DNA of 64,000 nucleotides, from the NCBI RefSeq assembly GCF_002234675.1, contig NC_019859.2, positions 4,433,240 to 4,497,239 of the forward strand, given 5' to 3'. The position numbers and the translations under genes are program-made. Below are positions 34,064 through 45,861 of this stretch, piece after piece. Source of the stretch: Oryzias latipes. Its lineage: Eukaryota > Chordata > Actinopteri > Beloniformes > Adrianichthyidae. Each line of letters begins with the position of its first letter. Within the stretch, counting starts at the first letter, position 1. The notes under the pieces are model-generated. The model had not been told where the DNA came from. It saw only the letters and a list, made by a program, of their open reading frames with translations, and did not search any database.

Positions 34064-36454
34064 CCTATTTATATATTAAAAAACAAAACAAAAGGAATCA
34101 ACATATTTCCACCTGAAGTCCCATAAAAGCATAATTTATTAAAAACTTCTTGATGCTGTTCTGTTAGTTTCTTTGCGGCATCGTCTGTTATTTCATAAAC
34201 TTCCATTAAAAGTTAAATTCATCAATGACTCTGAACTGAGTTTATATGTTAGACTGTTTATATGCAGTTACATATCATATTTAAATGTCACAACATGGGG
34301 TTATGAATCTTTTGGAGTATATTTGAATAAACCCCTTTTGTATTTGAGGCTAAGCCTTTTTTACAATTATATTTCTAAGCGTTTTTTGTTGGACCGGAGG
34401 AACAGAAAGAGTATGAAAGAGAGAGTGATGTTAGAAAAAATAATTTTTAAAAATGTGATTCATTTCAACATAAAAAAATGGATACCAGCACATTTTTTGA
34501 TGAATTATTTCCAAAAAATTTTTTTTAAACAGAATTGCAGAATTATTCAGTGCTTTTGCATTTTCTATTCGCTCTTGTGTAAAAACTCATTTGTAGCTAA
34601 TATGACCGTCTAAAAAAATATTCACAGCTGTGATTTGTTTTGCACACCTGGAAAAAAAGTTTTTTGCCTTTAGAAACGTAACAGGGTTTGAAAATCACCT
34701 CATATAGTTGCTCTGATGTTTCCTCTTCAGGTGCACACAAACCTTAAGAGTCACATTAAATCCTTCTAAGTTAAGAATTTTTGCACAGATACAGAAAAGT
34801 AAATTAAAATGAGCAGATTTAAAGGGGAAAATCTCTCAGAATTACTCATTAACTATATATTTATTGTTTTTTTGTCTAATCTGTACATTACAGCTTAAGG
34901 CCAACACAATGAAAGGTAAACGTGTGGAACAAACACCCATAACTATAGCAAATGTGGTTTTCAGATCATCTCTAGTACGCTCGTAAATCATGAAGAAACA
35001 TTACTTTAAATGTATTAAAAAGAATTAACAGCAGAGCCTACAGAAGGATTGTTTTTTTTTTTTAAAGTAAACTTCAAAATAAAAGCACGCTCACAGAAAA
35101 TAAAGGTGGACCGGCTACGGCGTATTTTCTCATGCAGCTGCCGCTGGAGTTCAGCTGGGAATGAAATTAACCGTCTGGTAAACTGAAATGAATAAAGGTG
35201 TTGGTTTGAGAACCGCCAGAACCGGCGCCCACCTCACATCCGTCTGTTCAGACCATGGATTCTGGAAGGAAAAGAAAATTGATATTTGTATTTCAGGGAA
35301 GACACAAAAATCTCCTTTATTGAAAGAAAAAACTTAAAAAAACAGGCTTATTACATGTCAAAATGTTCTGTTTTCTATGGATGCATCTGTTCAGATGACT
35401 TAATGAAACATTTCAAAGGTAAAATGCGAAACGATGAGCTTTCTTTGCTCAGAAATTTGCTAAATGTTTCCGCCGTAAAGTCTTGAAGTCTGGAGGCAGA
35501 TCCTGACGGATATGGAAGCCGCCAGAATTCCCGCTCCCCCTCCAGCGGAGGAGAAGGAACACGGAGCTGAAGGATCCTTCATGTGATCGGAGGCTGCAGA
35601 CCAGACGTGTGGAGCCGCAGACAGAGGATCCGTCCCGTGCCGTCCCAGAGTCGGGACATTCGCACGACACCACCGGGTCCGGAGGCGGACGGTTTTGGTG
35701 CAGGAAACACCAAAAGAAGGGGAGGAGCTTCAGCGAGTGACATGACAGTGAGATCTCTCATGAGGTTAAAGAATCTATTTCAAAGTGAAATAATGAAACC
35801 AAAGTACACTAAGTTCTAAAATTATTATGGGATGGCCACACGACCTACAGCTTGGTGGCCATTGGTGGTAACAACATGAAAAGAAAACGTGTTCATGCTA
35901 CCTTTCACACACAACACACCAGGTTAAGTCCACAACCACAAAGTTTCATTGACCTTTGACCTCAGGAAGAGGTTGCCATCTTGAATTGAAAAAAAGAAAA
36001 GAAAAAGAAAATGGGGATTTCAAACTATCGCCTCCCAGCTCCTTGAGAAAAATGTTGGAAATAAAGTTTGTAGATTTTGAACGCGGCGTTAGCATGGCGA
36101 GCTTGCAAAAGTGGCGCTTTCCTGTTGCTCGCACATTTTTCATCGGAATATCGTGAACATTTAACACATGAATCCCTGGCTCAAGCTGAACGAAATAATA
36201 CGACATAATATGAAGTTACTAGAAATGTGGGCGTGGTCAAGAAAAAAACCTCCGTTGCTAAGGAAATGAAAAAGATTACTTTTGTTAATTCTTCTAAAAA
36301 TTACATAGAACCTGCTTGTCACCCTCAGGCGTCATCATAATTTATGCATAGTTAAGCAAATGGATGTTGGATTGTCTGATTTTGGATTGTTTTGTCGCCA
36401 ATTTACTTTTAAGGTTAACTGCTCATTTCACTGAATGTATTGTCCATTGATTTG

Positions 36455-36700
36455 ATTGGATTTGATTGATTTCAAGCATTGTAGTCAAAGCAACAAAGAA
36501 TGTACAGATTTATCGAACTCATTACAGAAATGATAAAATGCATAGATTAAAACAAACAGAAAATAAAACAAAAAAAAGTCACTTAAATCACATTTGCTTA
36601 ATTAAATACAGTGATCAGTAACTAAAGTCAAGTAAAGCTTGATTTATTGCTTGAAAAGGAGTGGGAAGAAGCGAGCTTCTATAATCTCACCCCTACTGAG
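36455..36700 (-). mobile_element. LINE 3' tail fragment
   Basis: The minus strand contains catttctgtaatgagttcga, ttgctttgactacaatgctt and a terminal aatcaatc repeat, matching the plus-strand tail at 39880-39965. No coding region is attached. Confidence 0.55.
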
Positions 36701-36809
36701 TTCATTCATTTGATAGTTTTACATAGTTTTGTAATGCGGTCAATATATCCAGTCGGTTTAATATATGTATGTAATGTAATGTGAATAAATAATTTTATTT
36801 TGCTCTTTT

Positions 36810-36935
36810 AGGGTGATTTTGACATCTACCCGGGGACTGCAGATGAAAAATAGGCCTTTGGCTAACTCTGGCATATTGACAGGAATGTTTAACAATATGT
36901 GCTGTCCCTGTATAGAATAAATAAATAAAAAAAAA
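36810..36935 (+). mobile_element. LINE 3' tail fragment
   Basis: It contains ggactgcagatgaaaaatag, cctttggctaactctgg and tgctgtccctgt, ending in repeated aataaa. A related tail lies at 56400-56520 (gggacagcagatgtgaaata). Confidence 0.5.
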
Positions 36936-37050
36936 TGTTCCGATGTAGATCAAATTTAAGACCTCACAAAAAAAGAAAATGTTCAAAATGTCTATATATT
37001 CCTACACTGAGTAGTTTTGTAAATTCTCTGACTGTAAATCTTTTCCACCC

Positions 37051-37056
37051 TTTATT
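37051..37056 (-). terminator. Candidate polyadenylation signal
   Basis: AATAAA on the minus strand lies about 110 nt beyond the stop codon of the 37163-45096 gene. Confidence 0.5.
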
Positions 37057-37162
37057 TACATTTCTGCTTCGGTTCTTTGTTTTTTTAAAATCAATTCAAA
37101 GAGCGTAAATTTGTAAAGATTTTAAAACTTCAAATACGGAAGAGAAAGTGCTTTAACTCACG

Positions 37163-40100
37163 TTAGCTCAGCTCCAGGGACAGCGAGTCGTCTGGCTGTG
37201 AGGGCCGGTAGATCTGCTTAGCAAGCTTTGCTTTCTCATTAAACGCTTGAAGCTGGAATAAAAACAAAAAAAACAAAACTTTTAGGGCCTTTTGGAGACA
37301 AAAACACATTCTGTAATCTCTTTGCTGCTGTTTTTAAGCAACGTTTTTTTATGTTTTCTCTTTCTTTTAAAGAAACAGTCTTGAACGTGGACGTGTATCC
37401 GACTTCCTCCCTTAAATTTTGTACAACGACGCATGAAGTGGGAGGTTTACTGAAGTTTGATCTGCCCATAGACGACATTATGTCTACGTTTCACTTACAG
37501 GAAAGCCAATCAAAAAGATATATTATTTTAAAAAGGACATTTAATTAAATACACATTCGAAAAATTTCCCCATCAGAGATGTTTGAAAGAAATGCAATAT
37601 TTGGCACTTCCTGGTTTGGATCAGACACGCAAAGCAGGATGGGAGTTTGCTCAAAATCCCAAATGCAAACCTCTAGGAAAAAACGAGGAGTTGATCAGAA
37701 GTATTGACACTAAAATGGCGTTATGATGAAAAACTTGAATAAATCCTGCCTTCTGCAGGGTTAAATGCCATTTATGGCAAATCTTTTATTAGCCAAATGC
37801 ATAGATGTTGAATTTGTTTAGAAACAATCTTATTTAATTTGATAATATAAATCAAATCAAATCCAAAAGCGCCTGTAGTTTTTAAAATGCATATAAATGT
37901 AAATTGATGAAACACAAAAACAGAAATGTGGTTTTGAAGCACAGCTGTGTGAGGAACAGAGGCGGAAGTGGACCAAAGACAAGAAAATGAAAGGAGGGGA
38001 AAAAAGAGTCGAAAAAAACTTTTCCGAATGTTTTGATGGATTTTGTCTGGAATGTTGGAAAGCAGACGGGAACCTCCCACCTTTTTCCTCAGGTTCGCCT
38101 TTATCTCCTCCTCTGTCAGCAGCTGTGGTTTCCGCTCCTCCGACGGCTTAGTCGGAGCGACACGGCCCGCCTGGGAAGTTCCTGCCGGGGAGGTCACCGT
38201 TGACGGTGCCTTCGGCGCCACGGATGCCTTCGGCGCCCCGGAAGCCTGTGGCGCTGCAGGCTGCTGTGATGTCTTGGCCTTGGTCGTCTTGCTCGATGAA
38301 GAAAGTGGCTTCGCTCCAGGTTTGTCTCCCTTGTCCTTCTTTTTACGAATTCTTTTTCTGTCTGGTTTTTTATTTTTCTTCCATGGTCGATACTTTTTTT
38401 TTGGCTTTGACCCGTTGGAGGACTTTGTGTTCAAAGAAGCCTGCGTGTCGACGACTGTTAGGAATCGAGACCTGCTGTTGGCGTCGCAAGGAGACAATCC
38501 GGTCTGACCTTCAGACGCGGAAAGGTCGAGACCCCAAAGCGGGGCCGCGCTTTCCAATCCACACTGAGGGTCGGTCCACGCGGGGCTGTGAAATTCTGCT
38601 GGTTGGCAGGAATGCACGTCGGGGGGAGGGGCGAGCGGCGTGCTGTAGCTCTGAGGAAACGAGCAGTAAGGGTACGCCACATCTCTGGTGGCGTTGGCGA
38701 GGTCACTGGGGAAACGTGGGTCTTGGTACAAACTATAATGTGGGAATGCAGCAGCAGCAGAAACGTGAAGGTAAGGAGATGCTTCCTGTCGGTTTCTGTC
38801 GCTGCCCACCGGACCTTCAGCATCTTCTTCTTCTGGCTGCATTACACTCATTCTGTTTCGTTCGTGAGAGCCGCCATGTTTCAACTTTTGATCTTTCCTG
38901 TGGCGATGTGGCGAGCGGCTGCGACTTCTGGGGGAGGAGGAGGAGCCGCTGTGCTCCCCGCTGACCCGCCTGCTCCCGGTCTTCCCTCCTTGCGTGCGAT
39001 CCGGTTCTTTGCTCATCTTCTCTGCTGCCATGTTTAGCTTCAGAGTTCTACAAATGTCCTGCAGCTGCTTCAACGCTTCCTCTGAGCGTGGCAGTTCTTC
39101 ATCCTCCAACTTCCTTTTCTTCCTCCTTTCCAGAGGAGACGCCGCGCGGTTGTCGGAGTTCACGCTGCAGAGCCTCTCGTCTTGTGCGGTTTCGGGTAGC
39201 GACCACTCTGGACGGTCGGTCCTTGACTCTGCACTGCTGGTCTGGATGCAGCCCGGCAGAGGAGCTCCGCTGTTGGAACAGGAGCTCCCCCTCCTGAGAG
39301 GCTCCTCACTCTTGTTCCGCTCCACAGAGGGGAGAAGGGCGGGAACTACCTCCTTACTATCCATAACTATCTTACTGAGGAGGTTGATGTCCACTCCTTT
39401 GTTCAGCACGCTGAGGAAGCGCTCAAAACCTTTCTCCACTTTGCTCTCCTCGTTTATGGACGAAGAAGAACTTTGTCTGGGAACAGGAAGCTGTGAAAGT
39501 TCCAGCAAACGTTAAATGTTAGTTAAATATTTGATTTTATTTTTACGACTTGAAATCATTTATTTTGAAGCACAGAAAAATATTTATTGAAGTCATTTTT
39601 GTAAAGTACTATGAGATTTTTTTTTCAAGTTTCCTCACTGGATGAAAAACGATAGAAAGGAACGACAAAAACACACAAACTGACTTCGACATTTGTTCTC
39701 ACTCAGGATGGGAAAGGTTTCTGTGTGTGGCACTAAACTTTGGAACGGGTTAAGTAATGAGCTCAAACAATGTACAAATATCCAAATATTCAAGAAAAGG
39801 TATAAAGAAGCTCTGATTTCATGATATGAAGACAAGAAGAGTTAAGGATCGACAGCTGTTTGAATAATTCCAATTATGCCTTTCATCATTTCTGTAATGA
39901 GTTTGATAAAACTGTGTAAATTCTTTATTGCTTTGACTACAATGCTTTAAAATCAATCAATCAATCAATGTACCTTTTCATTCAGCACGCTTGAATCCGC
40001 TGCGTTGTTCAGGTTCCTAACGGCGTGGAGGTCGCGCCGCCCGCTGATGTCCTCGTCTGCAGGTGACGTGTGGATCAAGCTGGGAAAGGGTGGGGGCCCA

Positions 40101-43100
40101 TCGGAGGCCTGGGAAATGTCGGACAAACGCCGTCATAAGAAAAACCAAAATCCATCCATCCTCAGAAGCTGCTGGATGCCTTTTCTGGGTGACGGGGCAG
40201 CTGAACCAGCCACCTTTCAGTGAGGGGCAGGTACAGCCTGAACAGGTCACCAGTCTGCTGCAGGGCCGCACACTCATTCACACCTTTAGAGTAGCATGTT
40301 TTTGGACCGTGGAAAAGCCACGCATGCACGAGGAGAACATGCAAACTCCTCACAGAAACTCACAGCTGAGATTTGAACCAGGGCTGTGAAGCCAGAGTGC
40401 GAACCACTACACCACTAGGACGGCCCTGAGAAAATGACTTTAAAATATATGTATATATTTGACTACTATTAGGCTGTTCTAAGATTTCTCTATGAAGAGT
40501 TGGAAAGTCTGAAATAGCAGCCAGAGTTCTAAAAACATTTGTGTGAAAAAAACATTTAAAAAGCTCATGTTTCCTCGGTTTTGACTTCCTGTTCAAAGCA
40601 GAACATTAATCTTTAACATAAAGCTTTACATAGCACATCTCCATCTCAGCTCAAAGAGCTCATAGTGTCATATTTTCCAAAGGAAACCCTTTATTCCGTG
40701 ATAATTTTAAAAAGTAGAATTTCAGTTGGAGAGGCAGAAACCATCCGTCTTCACGGTTGGACCCAACACTTTGTTTTTAACGAGTCTTGAAGTTCAGGCA
40801 GATTCTTTGAATTAAAACCTGAACTTTACCCATCCCAAGTTTCCAGGTTTTTTTCCGTCTTCCGTCTGTTCTCCGTAAACGCGTCCCTGAGCTGCAGGTC
40901 CTCATCTCTTTCCGTCTTTAGACAGAAACTCCAGTGTTTTTCTCTTTCTTGTCCAGCTTAATATGCAACAATAGATGTCCTCACTGACTCTGAATCTGCT
41001 GGAGATTAACTTAAAGTCCCACTCCGATTATCTTTTAAATGAATTTTCAAAGCGTTCCCAGTGGTCTTTTTATAAAGATTATGACGTCGTCTACAAGTGG
41101 ATGCATCAGAATGATGTGGAGCATGGAGCTTGTGGGGTGACGATCGTAGCAGCTACATCACAGCTACAGGCTTTTTTTAAATGGCATTTTTTCATCTGCT
41201 CCTTATTAACAATTATTGGAATAAAGAAATAATCAGAAATGCATTTTTTAGCTCAATTTCCTTTATATACGTCCTCCATCATGAGAAAAACGCCACAAGA
41301 AAATCTTAAAAACCCTTTTCTTTCGGAGTGGTTCTTTAACTGCTAACACAGCACAGCGAATTACATTGAAAACTCTTCAATAATAATATAAACTAATATT
41401 ATTATACAGTTAAAACTATTTGGTATTATTGAATTTTGTGCACTGAACTATAAAATATACTTTATTCATACTAGTTTAATGTTTCTCCCTTTTTTGTGTT
41501 TTGAAAGCCTCTGTTATGGTTTGGTGTTTTATAAACTGGATTGAAAGTGAATTATTGTCCTATTTTGGTGTAGTTGTGATGTTTAAAATGTTTTAAACGT
41601 TTTTTTCTTTTAAAAAAAAGAGCAATTTTTTTTCCAAAAGACTTGGAAATGTGGATTTACTCGTCTATAAATATAACATAAATCAACTTAAATAATCAAT
41701 TAAGTGGTTAACTTTTTGTCTTCACTTTTAATTTTAGGGTTAAAAAATATCTACTATCGTGATTCCTCTATGAAAACATTTCCCATAATGCACTACTTCC
41801 ATGGACATTTGTCCAGATCTTACCATCTCATCAGGGTTGACTTCTGCGTTTTTGTTCAGCAGCCTGAGAAAGCGCTCAAACGCCTCGTCAGATCGACTCG
41901 CTCCTTTAGCAGGTGAGGCAACGCCGCGGCTGGAAGAAGGCAGCGGCGCAGAGGAGGTCTATAAAAACACCAGAAGAAGAAATGAGTGAAATGTTTTTAG
42001 GGTGACCCATCGCATCATTTTTTTGTCATTCAAACCAGGATTTAGAGAATGGCAGCAACACAACTTTAAAAGGGGATTAAATACCATTGCTGAAGTGTTT
42101 CTGCAGGGTTTTCATGCTGCTTTAGTTTGTCGGTGCAAAGACAGGTTCGTTCTTTAGCAAAACAATGTATGTGTTTGATGTTCTATACCAGGGGTCGGGA
42201 ACCTTTTTTGCCGAGAGAGCCATAAACGCCACATATTTTTAATTGTAATTTCGAAAGAGCCATACATTAATGTAGTGTCCCTTTCCCACACTGAGGCACG
42301 GAGACTTAACCTCTTTTAGGGTTCTTTATTCTGGTTACTATAGACCGCCACAAACGCCGTACAACTCCTGAAACTCTCCCGCCGAGACGAGACGAGAGCG
42401 CTTCTCCCAACTTTATATTCCCTCACTGCCGCTCCAGCCCTCCCATTTCCCTTATTCGGCCCATAGCTGAACCCCATTGGTCCAAATTACCTAACAACAG
42501 GCTGAGCGACAGAACTGAGAGCCAATCAGATCTCTGCATGATGCATTCAATGGACTCCAGAACTTTTAACGCTGCCCAACAGCCAAGTTAAACTCAGTCC
42601 GCGACAATATGTTTAAAACTAAATATACAAGTGAATGTGTGCATTTGATGTAATTTCAACACTTTTAAAGTACAATAAGTCTGTGGATTCTTTTTAATAA
42701 CATCGTTATGCTGTTTCTAATAAATGATGAGTATTTCTCGTGGTAGTTTTGCTGATGGTCTAGTCTGGTTGATACGTGGTGAGTTTCTGCTTCATCATGC
42801 AGGCGTTGAGACTTCAAACGTGATCTTAGGTCTGAATGTTCTGTAGATGTGAGAAAAACTGCTCACATGCAGATACGGAGCCAAACACACACTCACACGC
42901 TGCAGTGAGTGACGGGCAGCGGGTTTTACGTTTTTACAATCCCTACGCGATTCACCTGCAGCCTGTCCCCACAACCCCTCAGCCCCACCCTCTGCTTTCT
43001 TCCTCACACATCCCGTCCCCGCAACTGCGCGCTCTTTCTCAGAGATGGAAGCGCGCAGTTTTAGGCACGGCAATTCACAGGGTTCCGGGTGGTGACAGTG

Positions 43101-45096
43101 CTGGCGCAGATTTTTTTCTCCAAGCACCGCTACTACTGCGCGCGTCTGGCATCGCATTGCGCCCGAGAAGGACTGGTCTAATGAAAAAAAAAAGTATAAT
43201 TAAAGATTTGTCTGCGAGCCACATGTGACCATCAAAAGAGCCATATATGGCTCGCGAGCCATAGGTTCCCGACCCCTGTTCTATACTGTCCAAGATGGAT
43301 GTTTGCTCCTCAGTGAAGTCACTTTAACAATTTTTCTAAATCCACCTAATAAAACATATGAATTTACAAATTCCACCGATAGAAACCTGCTGTGCAGATG
43401 AGGGGAGTTTACAAAACGGCGTGTGAAGGAGGAGCCTGACCGGGACCTACCTGTGGTTTCAAGTTGGCGGCCGCCCCTTTGCCGAGCGCCCCTAGAAAGA
43501 GCTCGAAGCCCTTCTCCGCGTGATGAGGAACCGGGACGTTCGGAGTCTAGAATCACAATTAAAAACACGCAGTGACAGTTGAGTAGAAAGCAACACAATG
43601 TAGAAAAATACAAATTGTGGGAAAGTTTCATCACTTTCTTTAAACGTAAAGGCGGGGCATTGGTGTTTTTCAAAGATGCTCTCAGTCATCCCCCATAAGG
43701 TTTAAAGACTCAATCTGATTAAAAACAAACTGTGTTTTGGGTGTTTCTAACATGATGTTGTGGCATTTTTCTGATGACTCACAAACCAGACGGCTCCAAT
43801 ATTGCTCACAGTTTTGGCTGCATTGTTAATGTTGGGTTGGGGCTGTAAGCTAGTGAGAGAGCGTGTAAACAGAGAACTCTCAGTAACAGGGAGGTGAAAG
43901 GGGGGCGGTTTTGTTTCGTGCCAATAGTCCCGCCCACAACTAAGGTGAATTTCTAATGAACTCCTGCCGCTCTGCAGAAACTATGTTCAAGAAAACATCT
44001 GTTGGGTTTTTTTGGGCTAAAAACTGTATAATCACAATTAAAAAACCCTGGGAACATTTTAAAAGAGCTCCAAAAATGATCAGAGTGCGTCTTTAAAATT
44101 GTAAAATAACTTTTTTTTTGTTTAAATGAAACAGCAATACTGTGTTTATGTTTTTGTTTTGTTTGATAACAAAAAAGTGGTAGAAAAAAATTGCTATCTA
44201 AATCATAAATGTAACTTATATTAAAGAAATGAACAAGAATGAGTCAAACTGTTTTTTTGTGCCTCTTAACCATGTAGGATCTTTATTCTTTCTAACTAAA
44301 ACACTTCTAATTTACCATAAAAGATTACATTTAGACAAGTTGAACATTAAAACGCTCAATCTAAGGGTAATTGAAACAGCATGTCTACACTTATTTGTTC
44401 AATCACAGAAATGTGAACTGACCTTTTCTCTGTTGGCTGGTAGAACAGCAGGTTGATGGTGTCTCTGCTTCATGAGTGACTGTACTCTGAGTTTCAGAGG
44501 ATGGGGTTCCAATAGCGAACCGCCTTCATTGAGCAGAGGCGTCTTTAATATCCCTTTCGGCTTCTGGATCTAAACAGTAAGAGATGATTCACGCTTTGTT
44601 ATGCAGTCATTTTTGCAGTACTGTGACCTGAAATGCTATTTACCTTATGGAAAAAGCTTTGGGGGTGTCGCTGTAAAATGGCCTTTACCCTGTCTTTAAG
44701 AGTTTCACCTGGACCTATACCCAACTGTTGATCTGAGGATTTTTTCTCAAGCAGTCCAATTGTTTTGACAGCAATGAATGCCTTTTTAAGCAGGATTCGT
44801 TCCTCTATCTCCTGAAGCTCTTTTTTCCTTCTCAGCAGCTCTGGGTCTGAGTGTTCCCCATCCGGACACTCTGCTTCAGACTCCTTGCAGTTCTGGATAG
44901 AAGGACTTGGTTCCTTCGGATACGGCCCACTGCTGATGGAAGAATGGGTGTTGGGGCGGCATATGCGCTCAAGGCGAAGGTCCTGTTCAGCTTCACGCCT
45001 GAGGACATTTTTAGAACTGCCAGCATCTCTAAGGCGATGTGCCTCCGAGAATGAATGCTGTCTCTGGAAAGAGTAGCTCCAGTCACGAGGATTCAT
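37163..45096 (-). CDS. Uncharacterised protein with repeated FxxFLxxLNKG modules (tandem paralogue B)
   Basis: Seven coding exons on the minus strand, all in phase 0: 44644-45096, 44423-44569, 43451-43546, 41824-41958, 39974-40108, 38081-39490, 37163-37252; 2,466 nt, 821 residues. A 5'UTR exon probably lies near 45552-45620. I do not recognise the protein. The N-terminal part has a charged helix-like stretch (LLRRKKELQEIEERILLKKA). Three exons each carry a related motif: KGFELFLGALGKG, EAFERFLRLLNKN and KGFERFLSVLNKGVDINLL. Exon 6 is rich in Ser, Arg, Pro and Lys with SPRSRSRSPHRHRK and a K/R cluster, which suggests a nuclear RNA- or chromatin-associated protein. The tail reads LTEEEIKANLRKKLQAFNEK. 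The next gene upstream (47372-51214) shares the module. A relation to the ZNF318 N-terminal region is a guess from memory. Confidence 0.75.
39600..39970 (+). mobile_element. 3' end of a LINE (RT C-terminus plus tail)
   Basis: Plus-strand translation gives CGTKLWNGLSNELKQCTNIQ and then IFKKRYKEAL with a stop, the usual C-terminus of CR1/L2/Rex-like reverse transcriptases. The 3'UTR ends in aatcaatcaatcaatca. It is a strongly 5'-truncated copy between two exons of the minus-strand gene. The tail is shared with 36455-36700. Confidence 0.7.
40185..40428 (-). mobile_element. tRNA-derived SINE (third family)
   Basis: The minus strand starts agggccgtcctagtggtgta (A-box tagtggtgtagtgg), carries B-box ggttcaaatctc and continues with gtttgcatgttctcctcgtg, a block widespread in fish SINEs/LINEs. 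It begins about 80 bp upstream of the exon at 39974-40108. Confidence 0.65.
41011..41339. mobile_element. MITE, about 330 bp
   Basis: The left end ttaaagtcccactccgatta and the right end, inverted, ttaaagaaccactccgaaag form terminal inverted repeats. A related copy is at 43701-44097. It lies in an intron of paralogue B. Confidence 0.7.
42189..43278. mobile_element. hAT (Charlie-like) element, 1,090 bp, carrying a solo LTR
   Basis: The ends are caggggtcgggaacct and, inverted, caggggtcgggaaccta. An exact 8-bp duplication ttctatac flanks them (42181-42188 and 43279-43286). Sub-terminal gagccatacat and gagccatatatggctc blocks are typical of hAT-Charlie-like ends. No transposase frame was recognised. 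It sits in an intron of paralogue B. Confidence 0.9.
42271..42606 (-). mobile_element. Solo LTR of an LTR retroelement, nested in the hAT element
   Basis: Read on the minus strand it starts tgtcgcggac and ends gggacactaca (TG...CA). In between it has a TATA box (gggaatataaag, around 42412-42419) and farther downstream an AATAAA (42325-42330), the order expected for U3-R-U5. No internal retroviral genes are present, so it is the usual solo remnant. The short flanking duplication is not clear. The family is not assigned; a gypsy/ERV-type origin is plausible. Confidence 0.65.
43701..44097. mobile_element. MITE related to the one at 41011-41339
   Basis: The left end tttaaagactcaatctgatt and the right end, inverted, tttaaagacgcactctgatc are inverted repeats of the same type as at 41011-41339. 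The interior contains ccaatagtcccgcccacaac. Confidence 0.65.
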
Positions 45097-45549
45097 TGCC
45101 AGAGTTCTGAAATTACAACAAAATAGGAAAAAAAAATCAGATTAATGAGAAAATATCAGAATTCTTATTTTAGTTTTTAGCCACTCTAATAAAAAAATAA
45201 AACCAATTCAATCATGTTTTCACTTTACTGGACATAATAACTATTTAAAAACGCAAGACTCACAAAGTTGAGTTTTTTTTTAATTCAATAAACACCCAAC
45301 TTTTAATGGTATAGTTATTCAGCTGTTTTTCAATAAAACTAATAAAGAACTTCAAAAGATGACAGACATTTACACATATCCAGAACAGAGAAATATAAAA
45401 AGAAACAATTAATAAAATACCAAAACATAACATTAGAATTGTAGTTTACAATACTAGGGATTGTAATACAACATGTGATCTTCAATGCAAATGGACAGTT
45501 TTATTGTGAGTTGTCCAGCAGGTTATAGGCCTAGCATAACAGCTAACAT

Positions 45550-45860
45550 TCTTACCTTACTTCCGCTGGTCAAACGCGCCTGTTGCGTCGACGGTTGTCG
45601 CTGTTTGTTTGCAGAACAAAAACAAAGGTTCGGCAATAAAGATTAAATAAATTAGCATCAGTGAGCCTAAAATGGCCCCAAAACAGCCCGATTAAAGAAA
45701 GGAGAGCCCGAAGGCTGGTCCTTGGATGCAGAGCTCGCCTTTTTCTCTGTCAGCAGAGGGCGCATTAGCGTCCCCTATTGGCCGGAGGACCTTTTTCCCC
45801 TCAAACCCGTGAAGTTGAGATAAGATTTAGTAACAGCGCCACCTGCTGGAGGGAAGACAA
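45550..45860 (-). promoter_or_regulatory. Promoter region of paralogue B with two CTCF-like motifs
   Basis: A probable 5'UTR exon ends in ggaagtaag followed by gtaagaatg at about 45552. Upstream are gtcagcagagggcgcatt (45749-45766) and cagcgccacctgctgga (45835-45851), both close to the CTCF consensus. The start site is not mapped. Confidence 0.45.
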
Positions 45861-45861
45861 A

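Larger units (their letters stand above)
34100..37030. other. Spacer between pla2g12b and the downstream minus-strand gene
   Basis: Only retroposon tails were recognised. A segment at 34297-34375 repeats a segment of the integrin intron at 6917-7010 (sharing aaaccccttttgtatttgag and gctaa). At 36455-36700 on the minus strand lies a LINE tail (rich in gattgatt units, with attgtagtcaaagcaacaaa) shared with 39600-39970, and at 36810-36935 on the plus strand another (tgctgtccctgtatagaata then aataaa repeats). Open frames in 35.4-35.8 kb look like chance. Confidence 0.5.

Noticed and set aside
34173-34613. 146-residue plus-strand frame after pla2g12b
   Set aside because: It is AT-rich, overlaps a dispersed repeat and has no recognisable motif.
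38043-39515. Long plus-strand frames opposite the large exon of paralogue B
   Set aside because: They mirror a GC-rich, low-complexity minus-strand exon and show no domains or splice structure of their own.
42836-43228. Plus- and minus-strand frames of about 120-130 residues in the hAT element
   Set aside because: They fall in the element's GC-rich interior and do not resemble a hAT transposase.
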